From: DATDYB01 sp036517115 | GTDB taxonomy: Bacteria; Patescibacteriota; Minisyncoccia; Phycocordibacterales; PALSA-1337 | Reading direction: 5' to 3' | DNA: 44,531 nucleotides | Assembly: GCA_036517115.1 (NCBI GenBank) | Contig: DATDYB010000008.1 | Span: 1 to 44,531 of the forward strand | Shown here: positions 37,505 through 44,531 of the stretch, one piece after another | How positions within the stretch are numbered: the stretch's first letter is position 1 | Layout of the letters: each line of letters opens with the position of its first letter | Translations under genes and position numbers: made by a program | The notes under the pieces: model-generated | Told to the model about the DNA's origin: nothing | What the model saw: only the letters and a program-made list of their open reading frames with translations | Databases searched by the model: none

Positions 37505-39430
37505 ATGTCTCAAGAAGAAGAAAAAATTGAGAAATTGAAAAAAGGCCTCTACTCCCGAAATGTTAAGGAGCATTCAGCGGCACACCCTACGCTTCATGAT
37601 CACAATTTGAATGTTAGTGAGGACTGGAAAGAGTCGTCAGCTGCTCCTCAGGAAACAAAACCACCTTTAGAAACTTATCACGTGCATAGCTCATCATTTT
37701 TCAAAAAAGTATTGTGGGGATCGATCGCTTTTTTCACTATTTGTCTCGGATTTGCGCTCTACATTCTATATGGCGGTGGCAACATTGTATCTGCTGACAA
37801 TGTCGATATTCTCGTGGCTGGTCCAGTCTCAGTGTCCGGCGGTGAGGAGATCGCTCTCGATATAGAAGTGCAAAACAATAATAGTACCGGCCTAAAATTG
37901 GCTGACCTAGCTATCCAGTTTCCCCAGGGTACCGCAAGTCCTGTCGACGTGACAGAGGAGCTTAAACGTCACCGAGAACTCCTTGGTGATATCAGTGCCC
38001 GCCAGAGTATCACCAAAAAAATTAAGATAGTGATGTTTGGTGAGGAAAACAGTAAAAAGGAAATAAAGATCACGGTAGAATACCGAGTCGAGGGGTCCAA
38101 TGCTATTTTCTATAAAGAAAAAACATTCGATATTTTGATCTCCTCAGCCCCTGTCTCTATGACGGTTGAATCGTTTAAAGAAGTAAATGCCAATCAAGAA
38201 GTCGAACTTACGCTCACCGTCAACTCCAATTCTCCGAAATTGATCCGCAATGTATTGCTTAAAGGAGAATATCCGTTTGGTTTCACCTTTACAGGGAGTG
38301 ACCCTGCGCCACTCGCACAAAATAACGTCTGGAAAATCGGTGACCTTACTCCAGGATCAAAGAAAGTGGTGAAAGTTCGAGGAAAAATTGGCGGTCAAGA
38401 CGAAGAAGAGAGAGTATTTCGGTTTAACCTCGGGCTTGCCAGTCCAAAGGACGATAAAAACATAGGAACAGCCCTCATCTCGTCACTACAACCCATTCTA
38501 GTCAAAAAACCTTTCTTGGGGGTAACACTCGCAATTGATGGCGATACTTCAAGTAAAGACTACGCAGCACTCCAGGGTAAAAGCATACGAGCCGATATTT
38601 CCTGGGTTAACAATCTACCCGTGAATGTCATTGACCAGCAGATTATCGTGAAGCTCGGAGGAGTAGCGCTCGACAAAACCTCAATTTCCACGGACGGAGG
38701 ATTTTATCGCTCAGTCGATAACACGATTGTGTGGGATAAAACCAACACTCCATCACTCGCACTTTCGCATCCCGGTGAAGGCGCTCGAGTAAGTTTCAGT
38801 TTTACCCCTCGTGTACAAAATGTCGGCAATGTCATTAACCCGGACATGACTATTGATGTGAGTGTGAAAGGTAAGCGGGTAGGAGAAAACCAAGTGCCGG
38901 AAGAGATAACCTCGGGAGCAGGGCGTAAGGTGCGAGTAGCCTCAACACTTGAGGTAACTCCAAGAATCGTCCGCACCGTTGGTCCATTTGCGAATACTGG
39001 GCCGTTTCCTCCAACGGCAGAAAAAGAAAGCGCCTACACCGTTATCTGGACTATTACCAATACCTCAAGTAGTATTAGCGGCGCTACGGTGTCGGCAACG
39101 CTTCCTTCTTATGTGAAGTGGCAGGCGAATGTGAGTCCTAGTGCAGAAAAGGTAAGTTACAATCCTGTGGGTGGTGAAGTTGTTTGGAACGTGGGCGATG
39201 TTGCTCCTAACACGGGATATAAAACCACTGCTAGGGAAGTAGCATTTCAGATTTCGTTCACTCCTTCCGTGTCGCAAATTGGGGAGAGCCCCGTGCTCTT
39301 GAGCGAGTCACTGCTCGAGGGTACCGACCGTTTTGCGGGAGTGGTATTGAAGAGTGTGAAAGGAACCCAGAACACTAGACTTTCGAGCGACCCAGCCTTT
39401 AAGACGGGGGAAGATAAGGTAGTGGAGTAG
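37505..39430 (+). CDS. Large single-pass surface protein with Ig-like/DUF11-like repeats
   Basis: From the ATG at 37505 the product has 641 residues. A charged cytoplasmic segment (residues 1-65) is followed by one membrane helix (about 68-88). The exposed part of about 550 residues is built of beta-sandwich repeats. Their patterns such as N-N-N-S-T-G-L-K-L-A-D-L and W-T-I-T-N-T-S-S-S-I-S-G-A-T-V match DUF11/CARDB-like adhesion modules. No cell-wall sorting signal is visible. It is probably an anchored surface structural or adhesion protein, plausible for an episymbiont. It begins 14 bp after recO. Confidence 0.82.
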   Translation: MSQEEEKIEKLKKGLYSRNVKEHSAAHPTLHDHNLNVSEDWKESSAAPQETKPPLETYHVHSSSFFKKVLWGSIAFFTICLGFALYILYGGGNIVSADNVDILVAGPVSVSGGEEIALDIEVQNNNSTGLKLADLAIQFPQGTASPVDVTEELKRHRELLGDISARQSITKKIKIVMFGEENSKKEIKITVEYRVEGSNAIFYKEKTFDILISSAPVSMTVESFKEVNANQEVELTLTVNSNSPKLIRNVLLKGEYPFGFTFTGSDPAPLAQNNVWKIGDLTPGSKKVVKVRGKIGGQDEEERVFRFNLGLASPKDDKNIGTALISSLQPILVKKPFLGVTLAIDGDTSSKDYAALQGKSIRADISWVNNLPVNVIDQQIIVKLGGVALDKTSISTDGGFYRSVDNTIVWDKTNTPSLALSHPGEGARVSFSFTPRVQNVGNVINPDMTIDVSVKGKRVGENQVPEEITSGAGRKVRVASTLEVTPRIVRTVGPFANTGPFPPTAEKESAYTVIWTITNTSSSISGATVSATLPSYVKWQANVSPSAEKVSYNPVGGEVVWNVGDVAPNTGYKTTAREVAFQISFTPSVSQIGESPVLLSESLLEGTDRFAGVVLKSVKGTQNTRLSSDPAFKTGEDKVVE

Positions 39431-39450
39431 AATACTAATATACTAATCCA

Positions 39451-39515
39451 TGCAAATATACAAATGGCTACAAATGTTAAGATTTTGAGTATTCGTAGCC
39501 ATTTGTATATTTGCA
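39451..39515. repeat. 25-bp arm inverted repeat between surface protein gene and glyS
   Basis: Arms 39451-39475 and 39491-39515 pair at 24 of 25 positions, with a G-U type exception, around a 15-nt loop. The word ATTCGTAG recurs just after the right arm. Confidence 0.75.
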
Positions 39516-39542
39516 CCCATTCGTAGATTGGTATCTAAAACA

Positions 39543-40940
39543 ATGAAAGAATCAATTCAAGATAACAAAATGGAGAAAATAGTCGCGCTGACCAAGCGGC
39601 GAGGCTTCGTATTCCAGGGTTCTGAGATCTACGGCGGTTTGGCGGGCACCTGGGACTACGGTCATTATGGGGTGGCGCTTCGTAATAATATAAAAAATCT
39701 CTGGTGGAAGAGGTTTGTTACCGATCGGGAGGATATGTACGGCGTCGATGCCTCTATTTTAATGAATCAGAGTGTGTGGAAAGCGAGCGGCCATGTCGCG
39801 ACGTTCGCCGATCCACTTATTGACGACCTTACAACAAAAAAGCGCTATCGAGTAGATCATTTACTAGAGGAAATGAATATCGATCCAGAGGGTATGACGA
39901 TGACCCAAATGGGCGCACTTATAAAAGAAAAAGGTCTGAAGAGTCCGGAAGGCAATCCTCTCGGCGGTGTGCGTCAATTTAATATGATGTTTAAAACGCA
40001 CGTGGGTGCGACCGAAGATGAAACATCAGTTTCCTATCTCCGGCCTGAAACCGCGGGGGGTATGTTCGTGAACTTTAAAAATATTCGCGATTCGTTCAAT
40101 CCTAAATTGCCGTTTGGGTTGGCGCAGATTGGCAAGGCGTTCCGCAATGAAATCGCTCCTCGCGACTTCATATTCCGACTCCGCGAACTCGAACAAATGG
40201 AAATAGAATACTTTGTCGATCCTCGTGATCCTAAAAAGATAAATGAATTATTTGATATGTGGTTCGAAGAACAAATTTCATTTCTCAAACAACTCGGACT
40301 TTCATCCTCTAAAATTCACAAGATCGAAGTGCCTGAATCTGACCGTGCTCACTATTCAAAACGTAGTGTGGACACCGAATTTGACTTTCCGTTTGGCCAA
40401 AAAGAACTACTTGGTCTTGCATATCGAACCGATTTTGACCTGAAGGCACATACGACGGCGAGCGGCGTTGACTTATCATATTTTGACGAAGCAACGAAAA
40501 CACGATTCACTCCACACTGCATCGAGCCAACGTTCGGAGTGGATCGCCTCATGCTCGCGGTGCTATCCGACGCTTACACCGAAGACGAGTTGGGAGGGGA
40601 GAAGCGCACCTATCTTAAACTTTCTCCAGCTGTTGCACCTGTCAAGATCGCTGTTTTTCCGCTTCTGAAAAATAAACCTCAACTTGTCGAGAAAGCGAGG
40701 GAAATATACCAAACACTTAAAAAAGAGTTCGGTGCGGTTGAATTCGACGACAACGGCAACATTGGCAAACGATATCGAAGACAGGATGAGATCGGTACAC
40801 CTTTCTGTGTGACGGTGGATTTCGATACAGTTGAAAAGGGTGAAGGAGTGACAATTCGTGACCGAGATAGTGGAAAGCAAGAGAGGGTAAAACTAGAAGA
40901 GCTTGTATCGTTTCTAAAAAGTAAGTTACAATTGAGCTAA
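39543..40940 (+). CDS. glyS: Glycyl-tRNA synthetase, single-chain dimeric type
   Basis: The 465-residue protein is the alpha-2 class II GlyRS (as in Gram-positives, archaea and eukaryotes), not the alpha-2-beta-2 form. Motif 1 region, motif 2 (F-R-N-E-I-A-P-R-D-F-I-F-R), the R-P-E-T-A-G-G strand and motif 3 (E-P-T-F-G-V-D-R) are intact. The anticodon-binding domain is at about residues 360-460. The ATG at 39543 is preferred to a TTG 15 bp upstream. It is followed by a small coiled-coil gene after 4 bp. Confidence 0.95.
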   Translation: MKESIQDNKMEKIVALTKRRGFVFQGSEIYGGLAGTWDYGHYGVALRNNIKNLWWKRFVTDREDMYGVDASILMNQSVWKASGHVATFADPLIDDLTTKKRYRVDHLLEEMNIDPEGMTMTQMGALIKEKGLKSPEGNPLGGVRQFNMMFKTHVGATEDETSVSYLRPETAGGMFVNFKNIRDSFNPKLPFGLAQIGKAFRNEIAPRDFIFRLRELEQMEIEYFVDPRDPKKINELFDMWFEEQISFLKQLGLSSSKIHKIEVPESDRAHYSKRSVDTEFDFPFGQKELLGLAYRTDFDLKAHTTASGVDLSYFDEATKTRFTPHCIEPTFGVDRLMLAVLSDAYTEDELGGEKRTYLKLSPAVAPVKIAVFPLLKNKPQLVEKAREIYQTLKKEFGAVEFDDNGNIGKRYRRQDEIGTPFCVTVDFDTVEKGEGVTIRDRDSGKQERVKLEELVSFLKSKLQLS

Positions 40941-40944
40941 TACG

Positions 40945-41157
40945 ATGGCCAAGAAAAAGAAAACAACAGAGGAGATGATCGAAGATCTTGCTGTGATGGT
41001 ACAGAGAGGTTTTGCTGAGACTGCGAACAAAGAAGATATTAAGCGGCTTGAGGATCGCCTCGACAGGATCGAATTCAGTGTCAATGGTCATGAGCGAAGA
41101 ATTGAGACACTGGAAGACAAAGTAAGAATGTTAAGTGTCAAAGTGGGATTTAAATAA
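40945..41157 (+). CDS. Small coiled-coil protein
   Basis: This 70-residue protein is highly charged with heptad repeats (about residues 28-66: L-x-x-R-L-x-x-I, then I-x-x-L-x-x-K-V) and a lysine-rich N-terminus. It is expected to form a dimeric or tetrameric coiled coil. It starts 4 bp after glyS, so the two are co-transcribed, and a terminator follows its stop codon. Similar small coiled-coil proteins are frequent in CPR genomes; no function is known. Confidence 0.75.
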   Translation: MAKKKKTTEEMIEDLAVMVQRGFAETANKEDIKRLEDRLDRIEFSVNGHERRIETLEDKVRMLSVKVGFK

Positions 41158-41158
41158 C

Positions 41159-41183
41159 AAAAAAGAGCCGAGGCTCTTTTTTT
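41159..41183 (+). terminator. Terminator of glyS operon
   Basis: AAAAAAGAGCC/GGCTCTTTTTT stem with T7, overlapping the end of the coiled-coil gene. Confidence 0.85.
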
Positions 41184-41210
41184 GATTTAAAAAATTGCTT
41201 CTGTTACACT
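41182..41210 (+). promoter_or_regulatory. Promoter of the M16 peptidase gene
   Basis: TTGATT, 17-nt spacer, TACACT. A GAGGG ribosome binding site follows. Confidence 0.5.
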
Positions 41211-41234
41211 GCAAAGAGGGAAGCTTTTGTTTCT

Positions 41235-42503
41235 ATGAATTATCACAAAAAAATTTTAAAAAACGGCATGCGGATTATTACGGTGCCAATGGCCGATAAC
41301 CCAGCGGTGACTGTTCTCGTTATGGTTGAAGCTGGCTCAAAATATGAAACGGCCGAGATAAGCGGACTTTCGCATTTTCTCGAGCATATGTGCTTTAAAG
41401 GCACGAGAACCCGCCCGAAAGCGATTAATATCAGTCGCGAGCTTGATTCGATTGGGGCGCAATACAATGCCTTCACGTCGCAGGAATTCACCGGCTACTA
41501 TGCCAAGGCCGGGCCGAGACACCTCAATACCATTCTCGATGTGGTGTCTGATATGTACGTAAATCCTCTGTTTGACGAGAAAGAAATCGAAAAAGAAAAA
41601 GGGGTGATTGTGGAGGAGATCAACATGTATGAAGATACTCCGCACAAACACGTGCAAGATCTCTTTATGGAACTGTTGTACGGCGATCAGCCAGCGGGGT
41701 GGAACATTGCCGGTCGGAAAGAAACGGTTAAGGCAATGAAACGGGAATTTTTTGAGGACTATCGCCGAAAACACTATGTTTCCGGAGCGACCACTGTTGT
41801 TATAGCCGGTAAGTTCAATGAAGAAACAATTTATGATGATATTGAAAAAAAGTTTATTGGCATTCATGAAGGAAAAAAACACGACAAAACAAAAGTTATC
41901 GAAAAACAGAAAGAACCGAGGATAAAAGTGCAGCATAAAAAGACCGACCAGGCGCATCTCGTTATTGGTGTAAGGAGTTGTGACATCTGGAGCGCTTCCG
42001 TGCCAATTTTACGGGTACTTTCAGCAGTACTTGGCGGCGGCATGAGTTCACGGTTGTTCCAAAAACTCCGTGATGAAATGGGAGTGGGGTACTATGTTAA
42101 CGCAGGCAATGATATCTACACTGACCACGGCTATTTTGAAATTTCTACCGGCGTTGATAAAGAAAGAGTTACAGAAGTGATCAAGGCGATTCTTAACGAA
42201 TGTCAGAAACTTACTGAAGATGAGGTTCCACCCGACGAGCTTAAAAAGGCCAAGGATTACATCATCGGCACCATGTTCCTAGGCCTCGAGACGTCGGACG
42301 CGGTGGCCGAATTCTTCGGCTATCAGGAAATTTTGAAGCGCAGTGTCATCACTCCCTCCGAACTAGCAAAAATAATCAACATGGTGAGTGCGGAGGAGAT
42401 CAAAGACATGGCTCAACAAATTTTTCAGAATAAAAATCTTAACATGGCGCTCGTGGGAGGGTTCAAAAATAATAAGGAATTTGAACCTATTTTCCATTTC
42501 TAA
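41235..42503 (+). CDS. M16 family zinc metallopeptidase
   Basis: The 422-residue protein has the inverted zinc motif H-F-L-E-H (H47, E50, H51) with the distal glutamate in V-I-V-E-E-I-N-M. This is the mark of active M16 subunits such as processing peptidases and PqqL-like enzymes. The second half carries the R-Y-like partner domain (about residues 235-410). It has no signal peptide, so it is cytoplasmic or exported by another route. Only one M16 subunit is present here; M16B enzymes can act as homodimers. It is followed after 28 bp by the permease gene. Confidence 0.93.
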   Translation: MNYHKKILKNGMRIITVPMADNPAVTVLVMVEAGSKYETAEISGLSHFLEHMCFKGTRTRPKAINISRELDSIGAQYNAFTSQEFTGYYAKAGPRHLNTILDVVSDMYVNPLFDEKEIEKEKGVIVEEINMYEDTPHKHVQDLFMELLYGDQPAGWNIAGRKETVKAMKREFFEDYRRKHYVSGATTVVIAGKFNEETIYDDIEKKFIGIHEGKKHDKTKVIEKQKEPRIKVQHKKTDQAHLVIGVRSCDIWSASVPILRVLSAVLGGGMSSRLFQKLRDEMGVGYYVNAGNDIYTDHGYFEISTGVDKERVTEVIKAILNECQKLTEDEVPPDELKKAKDYIIGTMFLGLETSDAVAEFFGYQEILKRSVITPSELAKIINMVSAEEIKDMAQQIFQNKNLNMALVGGFKNNKEFEPIFHF

Positions 42504-42519
42504 AGCATAAGCTGCATGC

Positions 42520-42525
42520 TATGAT
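42520..42525 (+). promoter_or_regulatory. -10 box of the AI-2E permease gene
   Basis: TATGAT, 6 nt before the ATG at 42532. Confidence 0.4.
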
Positions 42526-42531
42526 ATCCCC

Positions 42532-43599
42532 ATGGATAACGACCATATGCACGTAACAGTACGCTTTAATATCGGAACAATTCTGAAAATCATTCTCTGT
42601 GTGATCCTTTTTGTCGTGCTGTATCTCATCCGAGACCTGGTGCTTGTGGTGCTTGCCGCGGTGGTACTCGCTTCCTCTGTTGAGCCTGCCACTAAATGGT
42701 TTGAAAAAAGACGCCTTGGCCGCTTGCCTGCGGTCATCATTATCTACATCATTTTAGCGCTCGCTCTCGGCGGCATCTTTTTCTTCCTTCTCCCGCTCGT
42801 AGGGAACGAGGCGGTTACCTATCTCAACAATCTGCCAGATAACCTCAACCTCTCTGACTTGTGGAGTCCGATACGGAATTGGGGTGGGGACGGGGTACCG
42901 GCTATTCCGCATGATTTGCCCGTGAAAGAGCTGGTGGGTAATTTGCGGTCCATGGTTACAGATACCTCTGGTGGGTTATTCAAAACGGCAAGCGCGATTT
43001 TCGGTGGTGCCCTCTCCTTTGTCCTTATTGTGGTGCTTTCCTTCTATCTCGCGGTACAGCATGACGGCGTTGGGAATTTCCTTCGAGTCGTTACTCCCGC
43101 TCGACATCAAAAATACGTTATCGACCTATGGAAACGGTCTCAGCTTAAAATCGGCTATTGGATGCAAGGACAACTCCTCTTGGGAGTGCTTATTGGTGTG
43201 TTGGTCTATTTGGGGCTTATGATACTTGGGGTCAAACATGCCTTGCTGTTAGCCTTCCTTGCCGCACTTTTTGAGCTCATCCCTATCTTTGGGCCGATTC
43301 TCTCCGCCATACCCGCGGTACTCATCGGGTTCGTTGATGGGGGAGTCACTATGGGTTTTCTCGTGGTTGGCCTCTACATCATCATCCAGCAATTCGAGAA
43401 TCATCTCATTTATCCGCTGGTAGTGAAAAAAATTGTCGGTGTCTCGCCAATCCTCGTCATCCTTTCGCTCGTTATCGGGGCGAAACTCGCCGGTTTCTTA
43501 GGTATACTACTCTCTGTACCCATCTCTTCAGTACTTATGGAATATTGGGGAGATATTGAGAAAGGAAAAAGGGCCTCAGAAATTTCGTCTCAATCGTAA
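42532..43599 (+). CDS. AI-2E family transporter (PerM/YdiK-like permease)
   Basis: The 355-residue protein has about eight membrane segments. The family's central part is present: a reentrant P-I-F-G-P-I-L-S-A-I-P-A motif (about residues 262-273) and the later G-x-x-x-N-x-x-x-P-type region with Q-F-E-N-H-L-I-Y-P. Members export small molecules (AI-2 in the founding case) or act as Na+/H+ antiporters. The substrate is open here. It ends 36 bp before metG. Confidence 0.92.
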   Translation: MDNDHMHVTVRFNIGTILKIILCVILFVVLYLIRDLVLVVLAAVVLASSVEPATKWFEKRRLGRLPAVIIIYIILALALGGIFFFLLPLVGNEAVTYLNNLPDNLNLSDLWSPIRNWGGDGVPAIPHDLPVKELVGNLRSMVTDTSGGLFKTASAIFGGALSFVLIVVLSFYLAVQHDGVGNFLRVVTPARHQKYVIDLWKRSQLKIGYWMQGQLLLGVLIGVLVYLGLMILGVKHALLLAFLAALFELIPIFGPILSAIPAVLIGFVDGGVTMGFLVVGLYIIIQQFENHLIYPLVVKKIVGVSPILVILSLVIGAKLAGFLGILLSVPISSVLMEYWGDIEKGKRASEISSQS

Positions 43600-43635
43600 A
43601 TTTATCCACTGTCACGATAGCGGAAGGCAACTAAT

Positions 43636-44531
43636 ATGAGTGAAGGAACAACATTCTACATTACTACTCCCATTTTTTATCCCAATGCGAATTTGCATAT
43701 GGGACATGCATATTCAACGACGTTAAGCGATATTATCGCTAGGTACCAACGTTTGCAAGGGAAAGAAGTGTACTTTCTTACCGGTGCTGATGAAAACGCG
43801 GGGACGGTGGTACGCGCTGCAAAAAAGGCAGGACAAGAAACATATATGTATCTTGACCACATCGTGGCGAATTTTAAAGATTTATTTAGTAAGCTTGAGA
43901 TTTCTTATGACCAGTTCATCCGGACTTCTGACGAAACAGCTCATTGGAGTGGAGCAAAAGAATTATGGAATCGAATTGCAAAAGCGGGAGATTTTGAAAA
44001 GCGATCGTATGAAGGGCTTTATTGCGTGGGGCACGAGTCGTTCATTACCGAGAAAGACCTGGTAGACGGCAAGTGTCCCGATCATAACGAGGTGCCGCAA
44101 TTTTTGAAGGAGGAAAATTATTTTTTTAAACTGTCGAAATATACGGCGAATATAAAAGAAAAAATAGAAAAGGGCGAACTGGAGATCGTTCCTCAAACTC
44201 GAAAAAATGAGATTCTCGCTCTGCTCGAAAGGGGACTTGAGGATGTTAGTTTTTCACGGCCGGCGGACAAGGTTTCGGTAGGCATACCCATACCCAACGA
44301 TCCGACACAAAAAATGTATGTCTGGTGCGACGCTCTTGCTAACTACATAAGTGCTCTGGGTTTTGGCAGTGGAGACCCGACGCTCTATGAAAAATTTTGG
44401 CCTGCTGATGTGCATGTCATCGGCAAGGATATTCTTCGTTTTCACGCCGGTATTTGGCTTGGTATGTTGCTCTCCGCAGGGCTACCTTTGCCGAAAAAGA
44501 TACTGGTCCACAGTTTCATCACCTCTGGGGG
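43636..44531 (+). CDS. metG: Methionyl-tRNA synthetase, 5' part (runs off the window)
   Basis: The frame starts at ATG 43636 and stays open to the window end, about 298 residues. It has the class I motif H-M-G-H (in N-A-N-L-H-M-G-H) and a C-x(n)-H knuckle region in the connective peptide. The late block with W-C-D-A-L-A-N-Y-I and G-K-D-I-L-R-F-H is also present. Where most MetRS have T-G-T-D-E-H-G this one has T-G-A-D-E-N-A-G, a change next to the active site. The KMSKS half is beyond the window. Confidence 0.95.
   Translation, partial: MSEGTTFYITTPIFYPNANLHMGHAYSTTLSDIIARYQRLQGKEVYFLTGADENAGTVVRAAKKAGQETYMYLDHIVANFKDLFSKLEISYDQFIRTSDETAHWSGAKELWNRIAKAGDFEKRSYEGLYCVGHESFITEKDLVDGKCPDHNEVPQFLKEENYFFKLSKYTANIKEKIEKGELEIVPQTRKNEILALLERGLEDVSFSRPADKVSVGIPIPNDPTQKMYVWCDALANYISALGFGSGDPTLYEKFWPADVHVIGKDILRFHAGIWLGMLLSAGLPLPKKILVHSFITSG

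Noticed and set aside
1..44531. CRISPR array, prophage structural genes, rRNA operon
   Set aside because: I saw no regular spaced direct repeats, no capsid, terminase or tail genes, and no rRNA sequence.

Overview
This window looks like a chromosomal segment of a Candidate Phyla Radiation bacterium (Patescibacteria, most likely a Parcubacteria/Paceibacteria lineage). The reasons are the compact mix of housekeeping genes with many tiny unrecognised membrane proteins, the short or missing mRNA leaders, the palindromic intergenic repeats, and a chromosomal diversity-generating retroelement (DGR). The standard genetic code is used: TAA, TAG and TGA all end recognisable genes. The phylum assignment is an inference from gene content; no 16S rRNA is present.

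Layout. 1-2236: three AT-rich minus-strand membrane or secreted protein genes lie between near-perfect inverted repeats of at least 107 bp. 2237-3700: mostly non-coding and rich in hairpins, with a DUF378 gene and tRNA-Val. 3709-6715: acyP, uppS, an RluA-type pseudouridine synthase, rplS and a free-standing LAGLIDADG endonuclease. 6733-6919: tRNA-Leu and tRNA-His, both with unusual D/T-loop residues. 7233-13673: envelope genes (GlsB-like protein, ECF-type sigma factor, thioredoxin-like protein, GT2 glycosyltransferase, PIG-V-like transferase). 13719-19055: methyltransferase, second RluA protein, folD, SIMPL protein, and secE-nusG-rplK.

19273-27304 is a thymidylate and one-carbon block: dCMP deaminase, MazG-like pyrophosphatase, folA, thyA, dCTP-deaminase family, glyA and tmk, with folD nearby. 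The DGR sits between glyA and tmk. Its parts are a target gene with a C-terminal variable repeat (VR, 24720-24837), a template repeat (TR, 25062-25179) and a reverse transcriptase. All 21 VR/TR differences fall on template adenines. An Avd-like four-helix-bundle gene is hidden on the opposite strand between TR and RT. A run of nine G at 25548-25556 lies inside the overlapping 5' ends of the divergent RT and avd genes. Removing one G would put both genes in frame with upstream ATGs, so this is either a phase switch or a homopolymer error.

27453-44531: a YvcK/CofD-like gene broken by one amber codon, a HAD hydrolase, argS, small accessory genes, and an ileS with a histidine-phosphatase domain inserted in its catalytic body. 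These are followed by recO, a large surface protein, glyS, an M16 peptidase, an AI-2E family permease and the start of metG. Several genes have a -10 box 6-8 nt before the start codon, which suggests leaderless mRNAs.
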